Positions 5,003-12,439 of a stretch of 15,341 nt of DNA are shown here, piece by piece. Source of the DNA: an uncultured Candidatus Woesearchaeota archaeon (lineage in GTDB: Archaea > Nanobdellota > Nanobdellia > Woesearchaeales > 21-14-0-10-32-9); NCBI GenBank assembly GCA_903891505.1, contig CAITEO010000050.1, positions 1 through 15,341 of the forward strand. Direction: 5' to 3'. The number at the start of each line of letters is the position of its first letter. Positions within the stretch are counted from its first letter, which is position 1. The translations under genes were made by a program, and so were the position numbers. Below the pieces are notes generated by a model. That model was not told the DNA's origin, searched no databases, and worked only from the letters and a program-made list of their open reading frames with translations.

Positions 5003-6583
5003 ATGGGAGAAGAAGGAAAAGAAAATATACGCTGGGTCGCCATAATCGCAGTAGTATTAGTCATATCAGTAGCTACTTCGTTCGTGACAACAACAATAAC
5101 AGGAAACTCAATCTTCGACATATTCTCGTCGAAAGGAACAACGAATGCACCTGTGAGAGGCGGAAGCGGTAATGCAATTATTTGTAATGACACTGATGGT
5201 GGTTGGAACGTTTATCTAAAAGGTACTGCAACAGGACAAAGCAGTGATGGCTCTATTGGTTATGGTGTAACTGACCATTGCGCTGGAGATAAATTACTAG
5301 TTGAAGCATACTGCAGCAACAATTCTGGTCCAGTCGTCGCCAACTACACTTGCGACTATCATTACATTTGCCAAGACGGAGCATGTGTTTACAACACAAA
5401 CGGAACCAACATAAATGGAACCACAATCGATTCAAACCCCGCAGGAACAAACGCACCAGTAACTGGCGGAACAGACGGAACTGGACCTGATCGTCCAACC
5501 GGTACTTTAGGTTACGATTATTGTTTGAACTATTGCTACAGCGCAATTCATTGTCAAATACCTCCTCAGTCAATTGAGTATTGCACAGAATTGATAGATA
5601 CTTGTTTTACAAACTGTGAAGGTAGTTGGCAAGCACCAGGAACTAGCGGATCTGACAGAACACCATCTGCATCGACAAGAGATTGCACAACATACTGCGC
5701 AGAAAAAGGACAAACATACTACACATCATGCCTCGCAGCAGGTAGCGACCAAGAACCATGCTCAATCGGACAACAAATATACACAAGCGGATGCCTAGCT
5801 TGCTGCACAGATACAACGAGCACAACGACGACGAATGCAGCAGTAGGAACTACAGGAACAGGTTCTGAAGGAACAAACGCAGCCGTAGGAGGTGGAACGG
5901 GTGAAACGAATAGAGCTACATCTCCTTTAGTGAAATTTGATGCTAATGGAAATCTTGTTTATACAATAGAGGATCAAGGTTCGAGAGTTGTTACAGGAGA
6001 TGCATATCATATAAACTATGATGGCAATTCTTGGACTATATCTCCAATTGTCACTATCAATGGTATAACAGTTCAGGGATTCTGTGGATGTCTAATAGAT
6101 ACAACAAAATATGGTAGTTGCAGTGGAAGCTGTACTATTACTGATGGAGTATGTACTGGAACGTGTACTGGAACTCAATGTGCAGGGGCAAGTTGTCAAA
6201 ATATGGCTGTTATAGTTAGAACTGGTCAAAGTATCGGTGGCGGATCTGGCGGATCAGGAAATATCATAGAAAAATATAGTTCTGATGGAAAATTAATTTT
6301 TAAAATAACTGATTCTAGGAATGCCGTGCTTGGAGATGGTTATGCTCTAAGAAAAACCGGAGTGAATACTGCAGAGGTTTATTCTAAAGAAACCAATCGA
6401 GCTGTTACTGGAAGTGCAATGATGTGCACTTGCTCGAGCAAATATATTCCTCCAAACGGAGGCACATGTTCAGCTTCTTGTACTCTCACCGATCCAGGGA
6501 AATGTACAGGAACGTGTACTGGCAACGCTTGCACAAGCTCTTCATGTGAATTGGTAGATATAGAGATTCCAGGAACTAGTTAG
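5003..6583 (+). CDS. Large multi-domain Cys-rich anchored surface protein
   Basis: 526 residues and 35 Cys; family not recognised as a whole. One transmembrane segment (10-29) leads to the motif ITGNSIFDIFSSKGTT, shared with the protein at 240. Visible modules: (1) residues 60-129, a six-Cys domain of the 'C.DTDGG...DHC.G..L.EAYC...C...C..GAC' type seen in DPANN exported proteins; (2) 171-205, a six-Cys segment resembling the next one; (3) 214-273, the seven-Cys module encoded by the 180-bp repeat; (4) two tandem modules at 309-406 and 420-522, each a beta-rich 'DG.L.Y.I.D' part followed by eight Cys. Thr/Gly/Asn-rich linkers with potential N-glycosylation sequons (for example NDT, NYT and NGT) separate them. 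The layout suggests an extracellular stalk of disulfide-stabilised beads, perhaps for adhesion or host contact (inference). It ends in a long T-rich tract. Confidence 0.85.
   Translation: MGEEGKENIRWVAIIAVVLVISVATSFVTTTITGNSIFDIFSSKGTTNAPVRGGSGNAIICNDTDGGWNVYLKGTATGQSSDGSIGYGVTDHCAGDKLLVEAYCSNNSGPVVANYTCDYHYICQDGACVYNTNGTNINGTTIDSNPAGTNAPVTGGTDGTGPDRPTGTLGYDYCLNYCYSAIHCQIPPQSIEYCTELIDTCFTNCEGSWQAPGTSGSDRTPSASTRDCTTYCAEKGQTYYTSCLAAGSDQEPCSIGQQIYTSGCLACCTDTTSTTTTNAAVGTTGTGSEGTNAAVGGGTGETNRATSPLVKFDANGNLVYTIEDQGSRVVTGDAYHINYDGNSWTISPIVTINGITVQGFCGCLIDTTKYGSCSGSCTITDGVCTGTCTGTQCAGASCQNMAVIVRTGQSIGGGSGGSGNIIEKYSSDGKLIFKITDSRNAVLGDGYALRKTGVNTAEVYSKETNRAVTGSAMMCTCSSKYIPPNGGTCSASCTLTDPGKCTGTCTGNACTSSSCELVDIEIPGTS
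5641..5820 (+). repeat. Copy B of the 180-bp near-identical coding repeat
   Basis: It is the partner of 653-832, in the same orientation and about 5 kb away, with 175 of 180 bases identical and no gaps. It encodes residues 214-273 of the large surface protein. The flanking Thr/Gly-rich linkers are not conserved at the DNA level, so the similarity stops at the module borders. Confidence 0.97.
5927..6568 (+). repeat. Tandem duplication of an about 100-residue eight-Cys module
   Basis: Protein residues 309-406 and 420-522 align: both start with a 'DG.L.[YF].I.D' strand pattern and end with the same Cys series. The first has C-x-C-x9-C-x3-C-x6-C-x3-C-x4-C-x4-C. The second has C-x-C-x11-C-x3-C-x7-C-x3-C-x4-C-x4-C. 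Both contain CTGTCTG. DNA identity is low outside that core, so this is an old duplication, unlike the 180-bp block. Confidence 0.75.
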
Positions 6584-6588
6584 AAACA

Positions 6589-6647
6589 TTTTTTCTTTTT
6601 TATTCTTCTTTTTTTTCATTTCTTTTTTTCATTTCTCCTCTTTTTTC
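6589..6647 (+). terminator. Long T-rich terminator after the large surface-protein gene
   Basis: A roughly 59-nt pyrimidine tract with several runs of five or more T begins a few nt after the stop codon. TTTTTTTCATTTC occurs twice within it. It separates this gene from glyS, whose promoter follows at once. Confidence 0.6.
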
Positions 6648-6653
6648 AAAAAA

Positions 6654-6662
6654 CTTAATAAA
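6654..6662 (+). promoter_or_regulatory. TATA box of the glycyl-tRNA synthetase gene
   Basis: CTTAATAAA is centred about 26 nt before the ATG at 6685, with no Shine-Dalgarno sequence between them. This suggests a leaderless mRNA. Confidence 0.5.
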
Positions 6663-6684
6663 CTCCTAAGCAAAACCTTGACGT

Positions 6685-8172
6685 ATGACACTTAGCATTG
6701 ATGAGATGGCTGCATTCTGCAAGAGGAAAGGACTTGTCTACCCGACAGCGGAGATATACGGCGGACTTGGAGGATTCTTCGACTACGGACCATACGGATC
6801 AGAAATAAAATTGAACATCAAGAATAACTGGTGGGATTTCTTTGTTAGATCAAGAGAAGATATTGTCGGAATAGATGGCCCAATTATTACTCATCCAATG
6901 GTTTGGAAAGCGTCAGGCCACGCTGAGAACTTTGCGGATTTAATGCTCGTTGCAGAAGATAATTCATTCGAAGCAAGAGCAGATGTATTTCTCGAAGAAA
7001 AATTAGGTGCAACACTTAAGCGAGCATTCGATGGAATCACTGCTGATGAAGTTAACAAACTCGTTGAGGAACATAAACTCAAAGCTCCAAATGGAAAAGA
7101 CTTCAAGAAATGCGAGCCGTTCAATATGATGTTCACAACAACTGTTGGTCCGAGAGGAGATGAAAAATCACGAGCATTTCTAAGACCTGAAACAGCACAG
7201 ATAATATTCGCTGATTTCAAATTAATACAGGAAAATGCAAGATTAAAACTTCCGTTTGGTATTGCTCAAATGGGACGAGCATTTAGAAATGAAATAAGTC
7301 CAAGAAATTTCTTATTTCGCTGCCGCGAATTCGAGCAGATGGAAATAGAATATTTTATTCATCCAAATAATAGAACATGTCCATACCTCAAAGAGTACTT
7401 GGATTTTGATGTGCTTGTTTACTCGGAAGTTATGCAGAAGACAAACGCTGAACCTGTTATGATGAAAATGCGCGACATCGTAGCTATTGGACTAATGAAT
7501 GAATGGCACGCATACTTTTCAGCTCTGTATCTTACTTGGTTTAGATCACTTGGCGCGAACACAAGCAATTTTAGAGTAAGACAACATCTAAAAGAAGAAC
7601 TTGCACACTATAGCTCTGATTGCTGGGACATCGAGTATAATTTCCCATTCGGCTGGAAAGAAATACAAGGATTCGCAGATAGATCAGATTATGACTTAAA
7701 ACGTCACATGGAATACAGCAAAAAAGATTTATCATTATTCGACGAGGAATTAAAAGAAAAAATTGTTCCACATGTTATTGCAGAACCAAGCCTTGGCGTA
7801 GATCGCGCATTCTTAGTTTTCTTGTATGAAGCGTATGACGACGACAAAGAAAGAGGAAATGTTGTACTTCATTTGCATCCAAAACTTGCACCAGTAAATG
7901 TTGCTGTGCTTCCGCTCTTGAAAAATAAAACAGAGATAACTGAAAAAGCAAGAGTTGTTTATCTTGAACTAAAAAAGAAATACTCGTGTTTCTACGACGA
8001 CGCAGGAAGCATCGGACGACGTTATGCGCGGCAAGATGAAATAGGAACTCCTTATTGTATAACAATAGATTTCGACACGCTCCAAGATGATACTGTGACT
8101 GTTCGAGACAGAGATACAAAAGAACAAACACGTGTTAAAATAAGTGATTTGAAAGATAAACTAACAGTTTAA
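6685..8172 (+). CDS. glyS: Glycyl-tRNA synthetase (homodimeric class II type)
   Basis: 495 residues. It charges tRNA-Gly with glycine using ATP. The eukaryote/archaea-type alpha2 enzyme is recognised from the N-terminal block GLVYPTAEIYGGLGGFFDYG (16-35), PMVWKASGHAENF (71-83), motif 2 with RNEISPRNFLFRCREFEQME (201-220), class II motif 3 EPSLGVDRAFLVFL (367-380), and the C-terminal anticodon-binding domain from about 393, starting LHPKLAPVNVAVLPL and including RRYARQDEIGTPYC (445-458). The insert between motifs 1 and 2 (about 90-150) is shorter than in some archaeal enzymes, and no separate zinc-ribbon Cys cluster is seen. The gene is complete with all class II motifs. It appears to be transcribed alone from its own promoter. 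Confidence 0.97.
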   Translation: MTLSIDEMAAFCKRKGLVYPTAEIYGGLGGFFDYGPYGSEIKLNIKNNWWDFFVRSREDIVGIDGPIITHPMVWKASGHAENFADLMLVAEDNSFEARADVFLEEKLGATLKRAFDGITADEVNKLVEEHKLKAPNGKDFKKCEPFNMMFTTTVGPRGDEKSRAFLRPETAQIIFADFKLIQENARLKLPFGIAQMGRAFRNEISPRNFLFRCREFEQMEIEYFIHPNNRTCPYLKEYLDFDVLVYSEVMQKTNAEPVMMKMRDIVAIGLMNEWHAYFSALYLTWFRSLGANTSNFRVRQHLKEELAHYSSDCWDIEYNFPFGWKEIQGFADRSDYDLKRHMEYSKKDLSLFDEELKEKIVPHVIAEPSLGVDRAFLVFLYEAYDDDKERGNVVLHLHPKLAPVNVAVLPLLKNKTEITEKARVVYLELKKKYSCFYDDAGSIGRRYARQDEIGTPYCITIDFDTLQDDTVTVRDRDTKEQTRVKISDLKDKLTV

Positions 8173-8275
8173 TCTAATCTGATTCCAATATTTTTGTTAT
8201 TCTACTATTTTATTATAAAATCTTGTTCTTGTTAATTTCTAATTTATTTTGATTAATTAATTAGTCGTGCAAAAA

Positions 8276-8312
8276 TTTATATATCAATACGTACACTACT
8301 TGAAAATGGGGG
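8276..8312 (+). promoter_or_regulatory. TATA box and ribosome binding site of the 8323 gene
   Basis: TTTATATA (8276-8283) and GGGGG (8308-8312, 10 nt before the ATG at 8323) give a short-leader mRNA starting near 8306. The gap upstream (8173-8270) holds T-rich runs that may end the glyS transcript and no gene that I can see. Confidence 0.5.
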
Positions 8313-8322
8313 CTATATTTTA

Positions 8323-8994
8323 ATGAATGGTAAAAATGCGACAAGAGATTTCTTCATAGGACTTGGAATATTAGGATATTCTATTCTTCCACACGAAGCA
8401 AAAAACCAGACGGCAGAAACTACACTAGCAAGCAATCAAGGCGTTACTGTTGAAAAAATTCTTGAAATGGCCCAAGTTAAATATGCTGATGTTAAGATAG
8501 AAATAAACGGAGTTGAAAAACAAATATCGATATCGAGTGTATTAAAAAACGCCATATATGCTTCAATTTCAGCAACTACTGAAGCCGCGCAGCCTTCTAA
8601 AAAAACATGCACTCCTGAATTCAAAAGCTTTAACGGCGATCCTGTTAGCGTCTGCTATCCTTATGGAACAAACGAAGGAAGCACACAAAAAAAGATTCTT
8701 GAGAACTACGGAACCGCATTGCTAAAACAAGGAAATGGAACTATAGGCCCAAAAATAAAATATATCACGCAGTCCGGCGGACTTGATGAACTTACAGACA
8801 CAACAAGATTTGTAAAAGATGATGATTTAGCATTCCAGACTATGGCTTTATTATCTGCACTAATCTCAAAATCCAAAAATAGCAAAGATAAAGAAATATA
8901 CACATCATATTTAAATGCAGTAACACTATCCACTATACTGAAGGAATCAGTCGATAAAACAATCAGAGAAACATATTTTGATAAACGCAAATAA
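8323..8994 (+). CDS. Hypothetical protein, possibly exported
   Basis: 223 residues, not recognised. A short hydrophobic stretch at residues 10-22 (FFIGLGILGYSIL) after a weakly basic start could be a signal peptide or anchor, but it is shorter than usual. The remainder is polar and mostly helical in character, with an Ala/Ser/Thr-rich middle (75-92) and only two Cys (96 and 111) that could form one disulfide around a KSFNGDPVSV loop. The C-terminal half (125-223) has helices and a final charged segment. It is followed after 17 nt by the DUF4190-type gene on the same strand, so the two are probably one transcription unit. There is no motif to support an enzymatic role. Confidence 0.7.
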   Translation: MNGKNATRDFFIGLGILGYSILPHEAKNQTAETTLASNQGVTVEKILEMAQVKYADVKIEINGVEKQISISSVLKNAIYASISATTEAAQPSKKTCTPEFKSFNGDPVSVCYPYGTNEGSTQKKILENYGTALLKQGNGTIGPKIKYITQSGGLDELTDTTRFVKDDDLAFQTMALLSALISKSKNSKDKEIYTSYLNAVTLSTILKESVDKTIRETYFDKRK

Positions 8995-9011
8995 AAAAAC
9001 AGGTGACGATA

Positions 9012-9386
9012 ATGGCCAAACAAAAAAGTAAAACCGCGAAAAAAACAACGAATACTACTGCTAGAACAAAAACAGCAAATAACTCTGCTAGAAAAACTGC
9101 GACCAGAGCGAGCAGCAAGTCTGCTGACGACAATAGTTATGGCATAGCAAGCTTGGTGCTCGGAATAGCTAGCATAGTGCTTCCTCTGATTGGACTTGTT
9201 ACAGGAATACTCGCGATCGTGTTCGCAGTAAAACAACGAAAAATACAACCAAATGGAACTGCAACAGCAGGTCTTGTCCTAGGAATAGTTGGTCTTGTAT
9301 TCCAATTAATATTCCTGCTTGCAATAACAGCCCTATTTATGTTCATAGGCGCCGTCGCCAGTGGAGCTTTCGCAACAGCAATTTAA
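9012..9386 (+). CDS. DUF4190-type two-helix membrane protein with Lys/Thr-rich N-terminus
   Basis: 124 residues from the ATG at 9012, which has AGGTGA 5 nt upstream; the in-frame GTG at 9003 lies inside that site. Residues 1-40 are Lys/Thr/Ser/Ala-rich and basic, likely cytoplasmic and disordered. They are followed by two membrane segments: about 42-68 (YGIASLVLGIASIVLPLIG and onward) and 83-115. The repeated 'A.LVLGI..IV' pattern with a short basic loop (VKQRKIQPNG) is typical of DUF4190 membrane domains. Their function is unknown. The gene is 17 nt after the hypothetical gene upstream, so an operon is likely. Only the family resemblance is claimed. Confidence 0.8.
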   Translation: MAKQKSKTAKKTTNTTARTKTANNSARKTATRASSKSADDNSYGIASLVLGIASIVLPLIGLVTGILAIVFAVKQRKIQPNGTATAGLVLGIVGLVFQLIFLLAITALFMFIGAVASGAFATAI

Positions 9387-9453
9387 ATTATGATGACTAT
9401 TTTCTTCATTTTAGTTTAATTTTATTAACATCGTTTCTCGTCTATATCCAAAA

Positions 9454-9500
9454 CACTTATAAAACAAAACGTTTTGCTTTATACAGTAAATAGGGGCAAA
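9454..9500 (+). promoter_or_regulatory. gyrA promoter with 12-bp palindromic candidate operator
   Basis: TATA-like CTTATAAA (9456-9463) is followed directly by the perfect palindrome CAAAACGTTTTG (9465-9476), which would lie between the TATA box and the transcription start (about 9485). AGGGGC (9492-9497) precedes the ATG at 9501. A protein bound to the palindrome would compete with polymerase or TFB, so it is a candidate repressor site. Supercoiling control of the promoter is an alternative. Confidence 0.5.
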
Positions 9501-12182
9501 ATGGTCGACGAGAAAGAGCAAAAATCTAAAAAAGAAAAAAAGGCAGGAGATGCTAAGAAAAACGCGTCAAACAATGCATCGAATGACTCAAATAAAGATG
9601 CCTCTGCCCCTCAAATAACTCCAACAAACCCTGTGAGTGATAGAATAATTAAAGCAGTCATCGAGGATGAAATGAAATCAGCTTACCTTGATTACTCAAT
9701 GTCAGTCATTGTTGGACGTGCACTTCCTGATGTTCGTGATGGTCTAAAACCAGTCCATAGAAGAATTCTTTTCGCAATGAATGATCTTGGAATGCGCTGG
9801 AATTCACCATACAAAAAATGTGCAAGGATTGTTGGAGAAGTACTAGGTAAATACCACCCGCACGGCGATACCGCTGTTTATGATTCTCTTGTTCGTATGG
9901 CACAAACATTCTCACTTCGTTATCAACTAATACAAGGCCAAGGAAACTTCGGATCAGTCGACGGAGACGGTGCTGCTGCAATGAGGTATACTGAAGCACG
10001 TATGAGTAAAATCTCGGATGAAATACTTCAAGATATAGATAAAGAAACAGTAGACTTTGTTGATAACTTCGATGGCAGCCTAAAAGAACCGAGTGTTCTA
10101 CCCTGTAAAATACCAAACCTTCTAATTAACGGAAGCACAGGAATCGCTGTCGGCATGGCGACAAATATACCACCTCATAACATAAAAGAAATATGTACAA
10201 GCGTAATCAAACTCATAGATAATCCTGAACTAACTGATCTCGAGCTCTGTGAAGATATTCGTGGACCTGATTTCCCAACAGGCGGAATAATACAAGGTAG
10301 AGCAGGAATACTTCAAGCATATACAACAGGCAGAGGACGAGCAGTTGTAAAAGCTCGAATGAATGATGAAGTTCACAACAAGCAAAACAGAATAATTGTT
10401 ACAGAAATTCCATACATGATGAGCAAAGCCGATTTGCTTGTACAAATAGCCGACTGTGTCAAAGACAAAAAAATAGAAGGAATTTCTGATCTACGTGATG
10501 AGTCAGATAGAAATGGTATGCGTATAGTTATAGAACTCAAAAAAGATGCTAATGCAGATGTTGTAAAAAATCAATTATACAGCTTCACAAGACTTCAGGA
10601 AACATTCGGAATAATACTTCTAAGTTTGGTAGATAATAGACCAAGAATCCTAACACTCAAGCAAATGCTAGATGAATTCCTGAAGCACAGACAAGTAGTA
10701 GTTAGAAAAAGAACAGAATTTGATCTTCGAAAAGCAGAGGAGAAAGCTCATATTCTTGAAGGTTTGATGATTGCGCTTAACAACATTGATGAAGCAATTG
10801 AACTAATCAAAAAAGCAAGCTCGGCTAGTGACGCTAAAGATATTTTGATGAAAACATACTCACTCTCAGAAATACAAAGTCAAGCAATTCTCGATATGAA
10901 ATTGCAAAAGATTGCGAAGCTTGAAACTGAGAAACTACGACAAGAATTAATAGATATAAAAGTAATAATAGGCGAACTAAAACACGTGCTCTCAAATGAA
11001 CAAGAAATACTTAGCATAATAAAAGGAGAACAAGAGGAAATAATAGAAAAATACGGCGACGAAAGAAAAACATCTATTTTTGAAGGTGGAGATGAAAACA
11101 TAGATCTTGAGGACCTCATTCCAGAAGAAGATGTAGTTGTAACACTTAGTAATTCTGGCTACATAAAAAGAATCCCTCTTGATACATACAAGACCCAGAG
11201 ACGCGGTGGTGTCGGCGTAATTGGCGCTGAAAGTAAAGAGGAAGATTTCATAGAAAATGTTTTCGTCGCAAACACACACACTTACTTGTTAGTATTCACA
11301 AACAAAGGTATTGTGCATTGGTTAAAAGTTTACAAGATTCCTGAATCATCAAGACAGAGCAAAGGAAAACCAATAGTTAATCTTATCAACATAGATGCTG
11401 GCGAGAAAATAAGTGCGATAATACCAGTTGCTACATTCAACCACGGACATTATTTAATTATCGCAACAAAGCAAGGAATTGTAAAGAAAACAGAATTAAT
11501 GGAATACTCAAGACCGAGAAAAGGCGGTATAATAGCATTAACACTTGATGGTGGAGATGATTTGGTATCAGCATCATTAACCGACGGCAAGCAGCAAATA
11601 CTTCTCGCAACAAAACAAGGCCTTGCGTGTAGATTTGAAGAAGAGGATGCAAGAAGTATCGGTCGAACAGGAAAAGGAGTCATAGGAATAAGACTAAACA
11701 ACAAAGACGAAGTTGTGGGTATGATACTAGTTAATGATAAAACAAATGTTATGACATTAACATCAAACGGCTACGGAAAACAAACAGAAGCCTCAGAATA
11801 CAGACTCATAAATAGAGGAGGAAAAGGTGTTCGAAACATCAACCTCACGGAAAAAACAGGAGAAGTTGTTGCAATAAGAGCAATGACTGGAAAAGAAGAT
11901 TTAATGCTCATATCAAAACAAGGAATGATAATTAGAATTGCAATCAAGGACATATCTGTAATTGGAAGAAACACACAAGGCGTTAGAATAATAAAACTAC
12001 GCACTGGCGATCAATTAATCTCTGCTGCAAAAATAATCAATGAAGAGAGTATTGAAGAAGAGATTAGCAAAGAAGAACACAAGCATAAAGAAGAACACGC
12101 TGAAGATAAACCTGAGAAAAAACATGAAGAAGAAAAACTATTCATTCCTGTTGATAAAGGATCTAAAGAAGAGGAAGATTGA
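9501..12182 (+). CDS. gyrA: DNA gyrase subunit A
   Basis: 893 residues. With GyrB it forms the A2B2 type IIA topoisomerase that introduces negative supercoils. The breakage-reunion domain is clear: SAYLDYSMSVIVGRALPDVR, then GLKPVHRRILFAM, and the catalytic Tyr163 in AAMRYTEARMSKI. The C-terminal domain contains the GyrA box QRRGGVG (566-572), needed for DNA wrapping and separating gyrase from topoisomerase IV, plus later beta-pinwheel blades such as RPRKGGIIAL, GRTGKGVIGI and RGGKGVRNI. Unusual additions are a 40-residue Lys/Asn/Ser-rich N-terminal extension and a Glu/Lys-rich acidic tail of about 50 residues. The in-frame TTG at 9474 lies inside the promoter palindrome, so the ATG at 9501 is preferred. 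gyrB is not in the window. In archaea gyrase is of bacterial origin. The final codons and stop are repeated downstream. Confidence 0.97.
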   Translation: MVDEKEQKSKKEKKAGDAKKNASNNASNDSNKDASAPQITPTNPVSDRIIKAVIEDEMKSAYLDYSMSVIVGRALPDVRDGLKPVHRRILFAMNDLGMRWNSPYKKCARIVGEVLGKYHPHGDTAVYDSLVRMAQTFSLRYQLIQGQGNFGSVDGDGAAAMRYTEARMSKISDEILQDIDKETVDFVDNFDGSLKEPSVLPCKIPNLLINGSTGIAVGMATNIPPHNIKEICTSVIKLIDNPELTDLELCEDIRGPDFPTGGIIQGRAGILQAYTTGRGRAVVKARMNDEVHNKQNRIIVTEIPYMMSKADLLVQIADCVKDKKIEGISDLRDESDRNGMRIVIELKKDANADVVKNQLYSFTRLQETFGIILLSLVDNRPRILTLKQMLDEFLKHRQVVVRKRTEFDLRKAEEKAHILEGLMIALNNIDEAIELIKKASSASDAKDILMKTYSLSEIQSQAILDMKLQKIAKLETEKLRQELIDIKVIIGELKHVLSNEQEILSIIKGEQEEIIEKYGDERKTSIFEGGDENIDLEDLIPEEDVVVTLSNSGYIKRIPLDTYKTQRRGGVGVIGAESKEEDFIENVFVANTHTYLLVFTNKGIVHWLKVYKIPESSRQSKGKPIVNLINIDAGEKISAIIPVATFNHGHYLIIATKQGIVKKTELMEYSRPRKGGIIALTLDGGDDLVSASLTDGKQQILLATKQGLACRFEEEDARSIGRTGKGVIGIRLNNKDEVVGMILVNDKTNVMTLTSNGYGKQTEASEYRLINRGGKGVRNINLTEKTGEVVAIRAMTGKEDLMLISKQGMIIRIAIKDISVIGRNTQGVRIIKLRTGDQLISAAKIINEESIEEEISKEEHKHKEEHAEDKPEKKHEEEKLFIPVDKGSKEEED

Positions 12183-12191
12183 ATAATCTCT
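12150..12191 (+). repeat. 42-bp direct repeat, copy 1 (3' end of gyrA with stop codon)
   Basis: It is an exact match to 12274-12315. It covers the last 10 codons of gyrA (VDKGSKEEED), the TGA stop and 9 nt beyond. Identity ends abruptly on both sides. Confidence 0.98.
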
Positions 12192-12273
12192 AATATATTT
12201 ATTATCTTCTGTAATAAATCAGGAGGTTGAGCGAAGCGAATGCCTCCTGCGCTGTCAATGGGCGCAAGCATTG
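12192..12273 (+). other. 82-bp structured insert between the two gyrA-end repeats
   Basis: AT-rich for its first about 28 bp, then GC-richer. It contains the hairpin CAGGAGG (12220-12226) with CCTCCTG (12243-12249) around a loop with AGCGAAGCGAA, and a second CAATG (12256-12260) / CATTG (12269-12273) stem. No open reading frame is seen. It looks like inserted or rearranged DNA rather than native gyrA 3' flank. Confidence 0.6.
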
Positions 12274-12315
12274 GTTGATAAAGGATCTAAAGAAGAGGAA
12301 GATTGAATAATCTCT
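12274..12315 (+). repeat. 42-bp direct repeat, copy 2 (detached gyrA 3' end)
   Basis: An identical copy of 12150-12191, offset by 124 bp. It carries the last gyrA codons and stop out of any coding context. It ends 3 nt before the inverted repeat that follows. Confidence 0.98.
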
Positions 12316-12318
12316 CCA

Positions 12319-12424
12319 GCTCTTTTTGTTGTGTCCAGCGAGCAAATGAATCTCTATCTCTGTTCTACTAGACTCGTTTTTTGCAACAAGTCTTTACATC
12401 TATAGCTCGCGACACAAAAAGAGC
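12319..12424. repeat. 106-bp long inverted repeat (possible structured RNA, terminator or palindromic element)
   Basis: The left arm 12319-12343 pairs with the right arm 12405-12424: GCTCTTTTTG, TGTC and GCGAGC match GCTCGC, GACA and CAAAAAGAGC in reverse complement. The left arm has two small bulges (3 and 2 nt), so 20 bp pair. Within the 61-nt loop a smaller stem forms: AGACT (12370-12374) with AGTCT (12389-12393), extended by GTT/AAC. It lies between the 3' ends of gyrA and the convergent minus-strand gene. It may be a bidirectional terminator, a non-coding RNA or a non-autonomous mobile element. Confidence 0.65.
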
Positions 12425-12439
12425 GTGAAAAAAGAAGAA

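Noticed and set aside
4795..5172. Plus-strand 125-codon frame across the RHH promoter into the large surface gene
   Set aside because: It runs through the AT repeat, two promoters and a ribosome binding site; its product is low-complexity Lys/Arg/Ile/Tyr with no domain.
6589..6647. Pyrimidine tract as an origin or regulatory RNA
   Set aside because: It is simple T-rich DNA directly after a stop codon, best explained as an archaeal terminator.
9706..10116. Minus-strand open frames inside gyrA and other large genes (for example 9706-10116, 10992-11279, 7775-8131)
   Set aside because: They are antisense shadows of strongly conserved enzymes, have no promoter or ribosome binding site, and give Leu/Phe/Ser-rich nonsense proteins.
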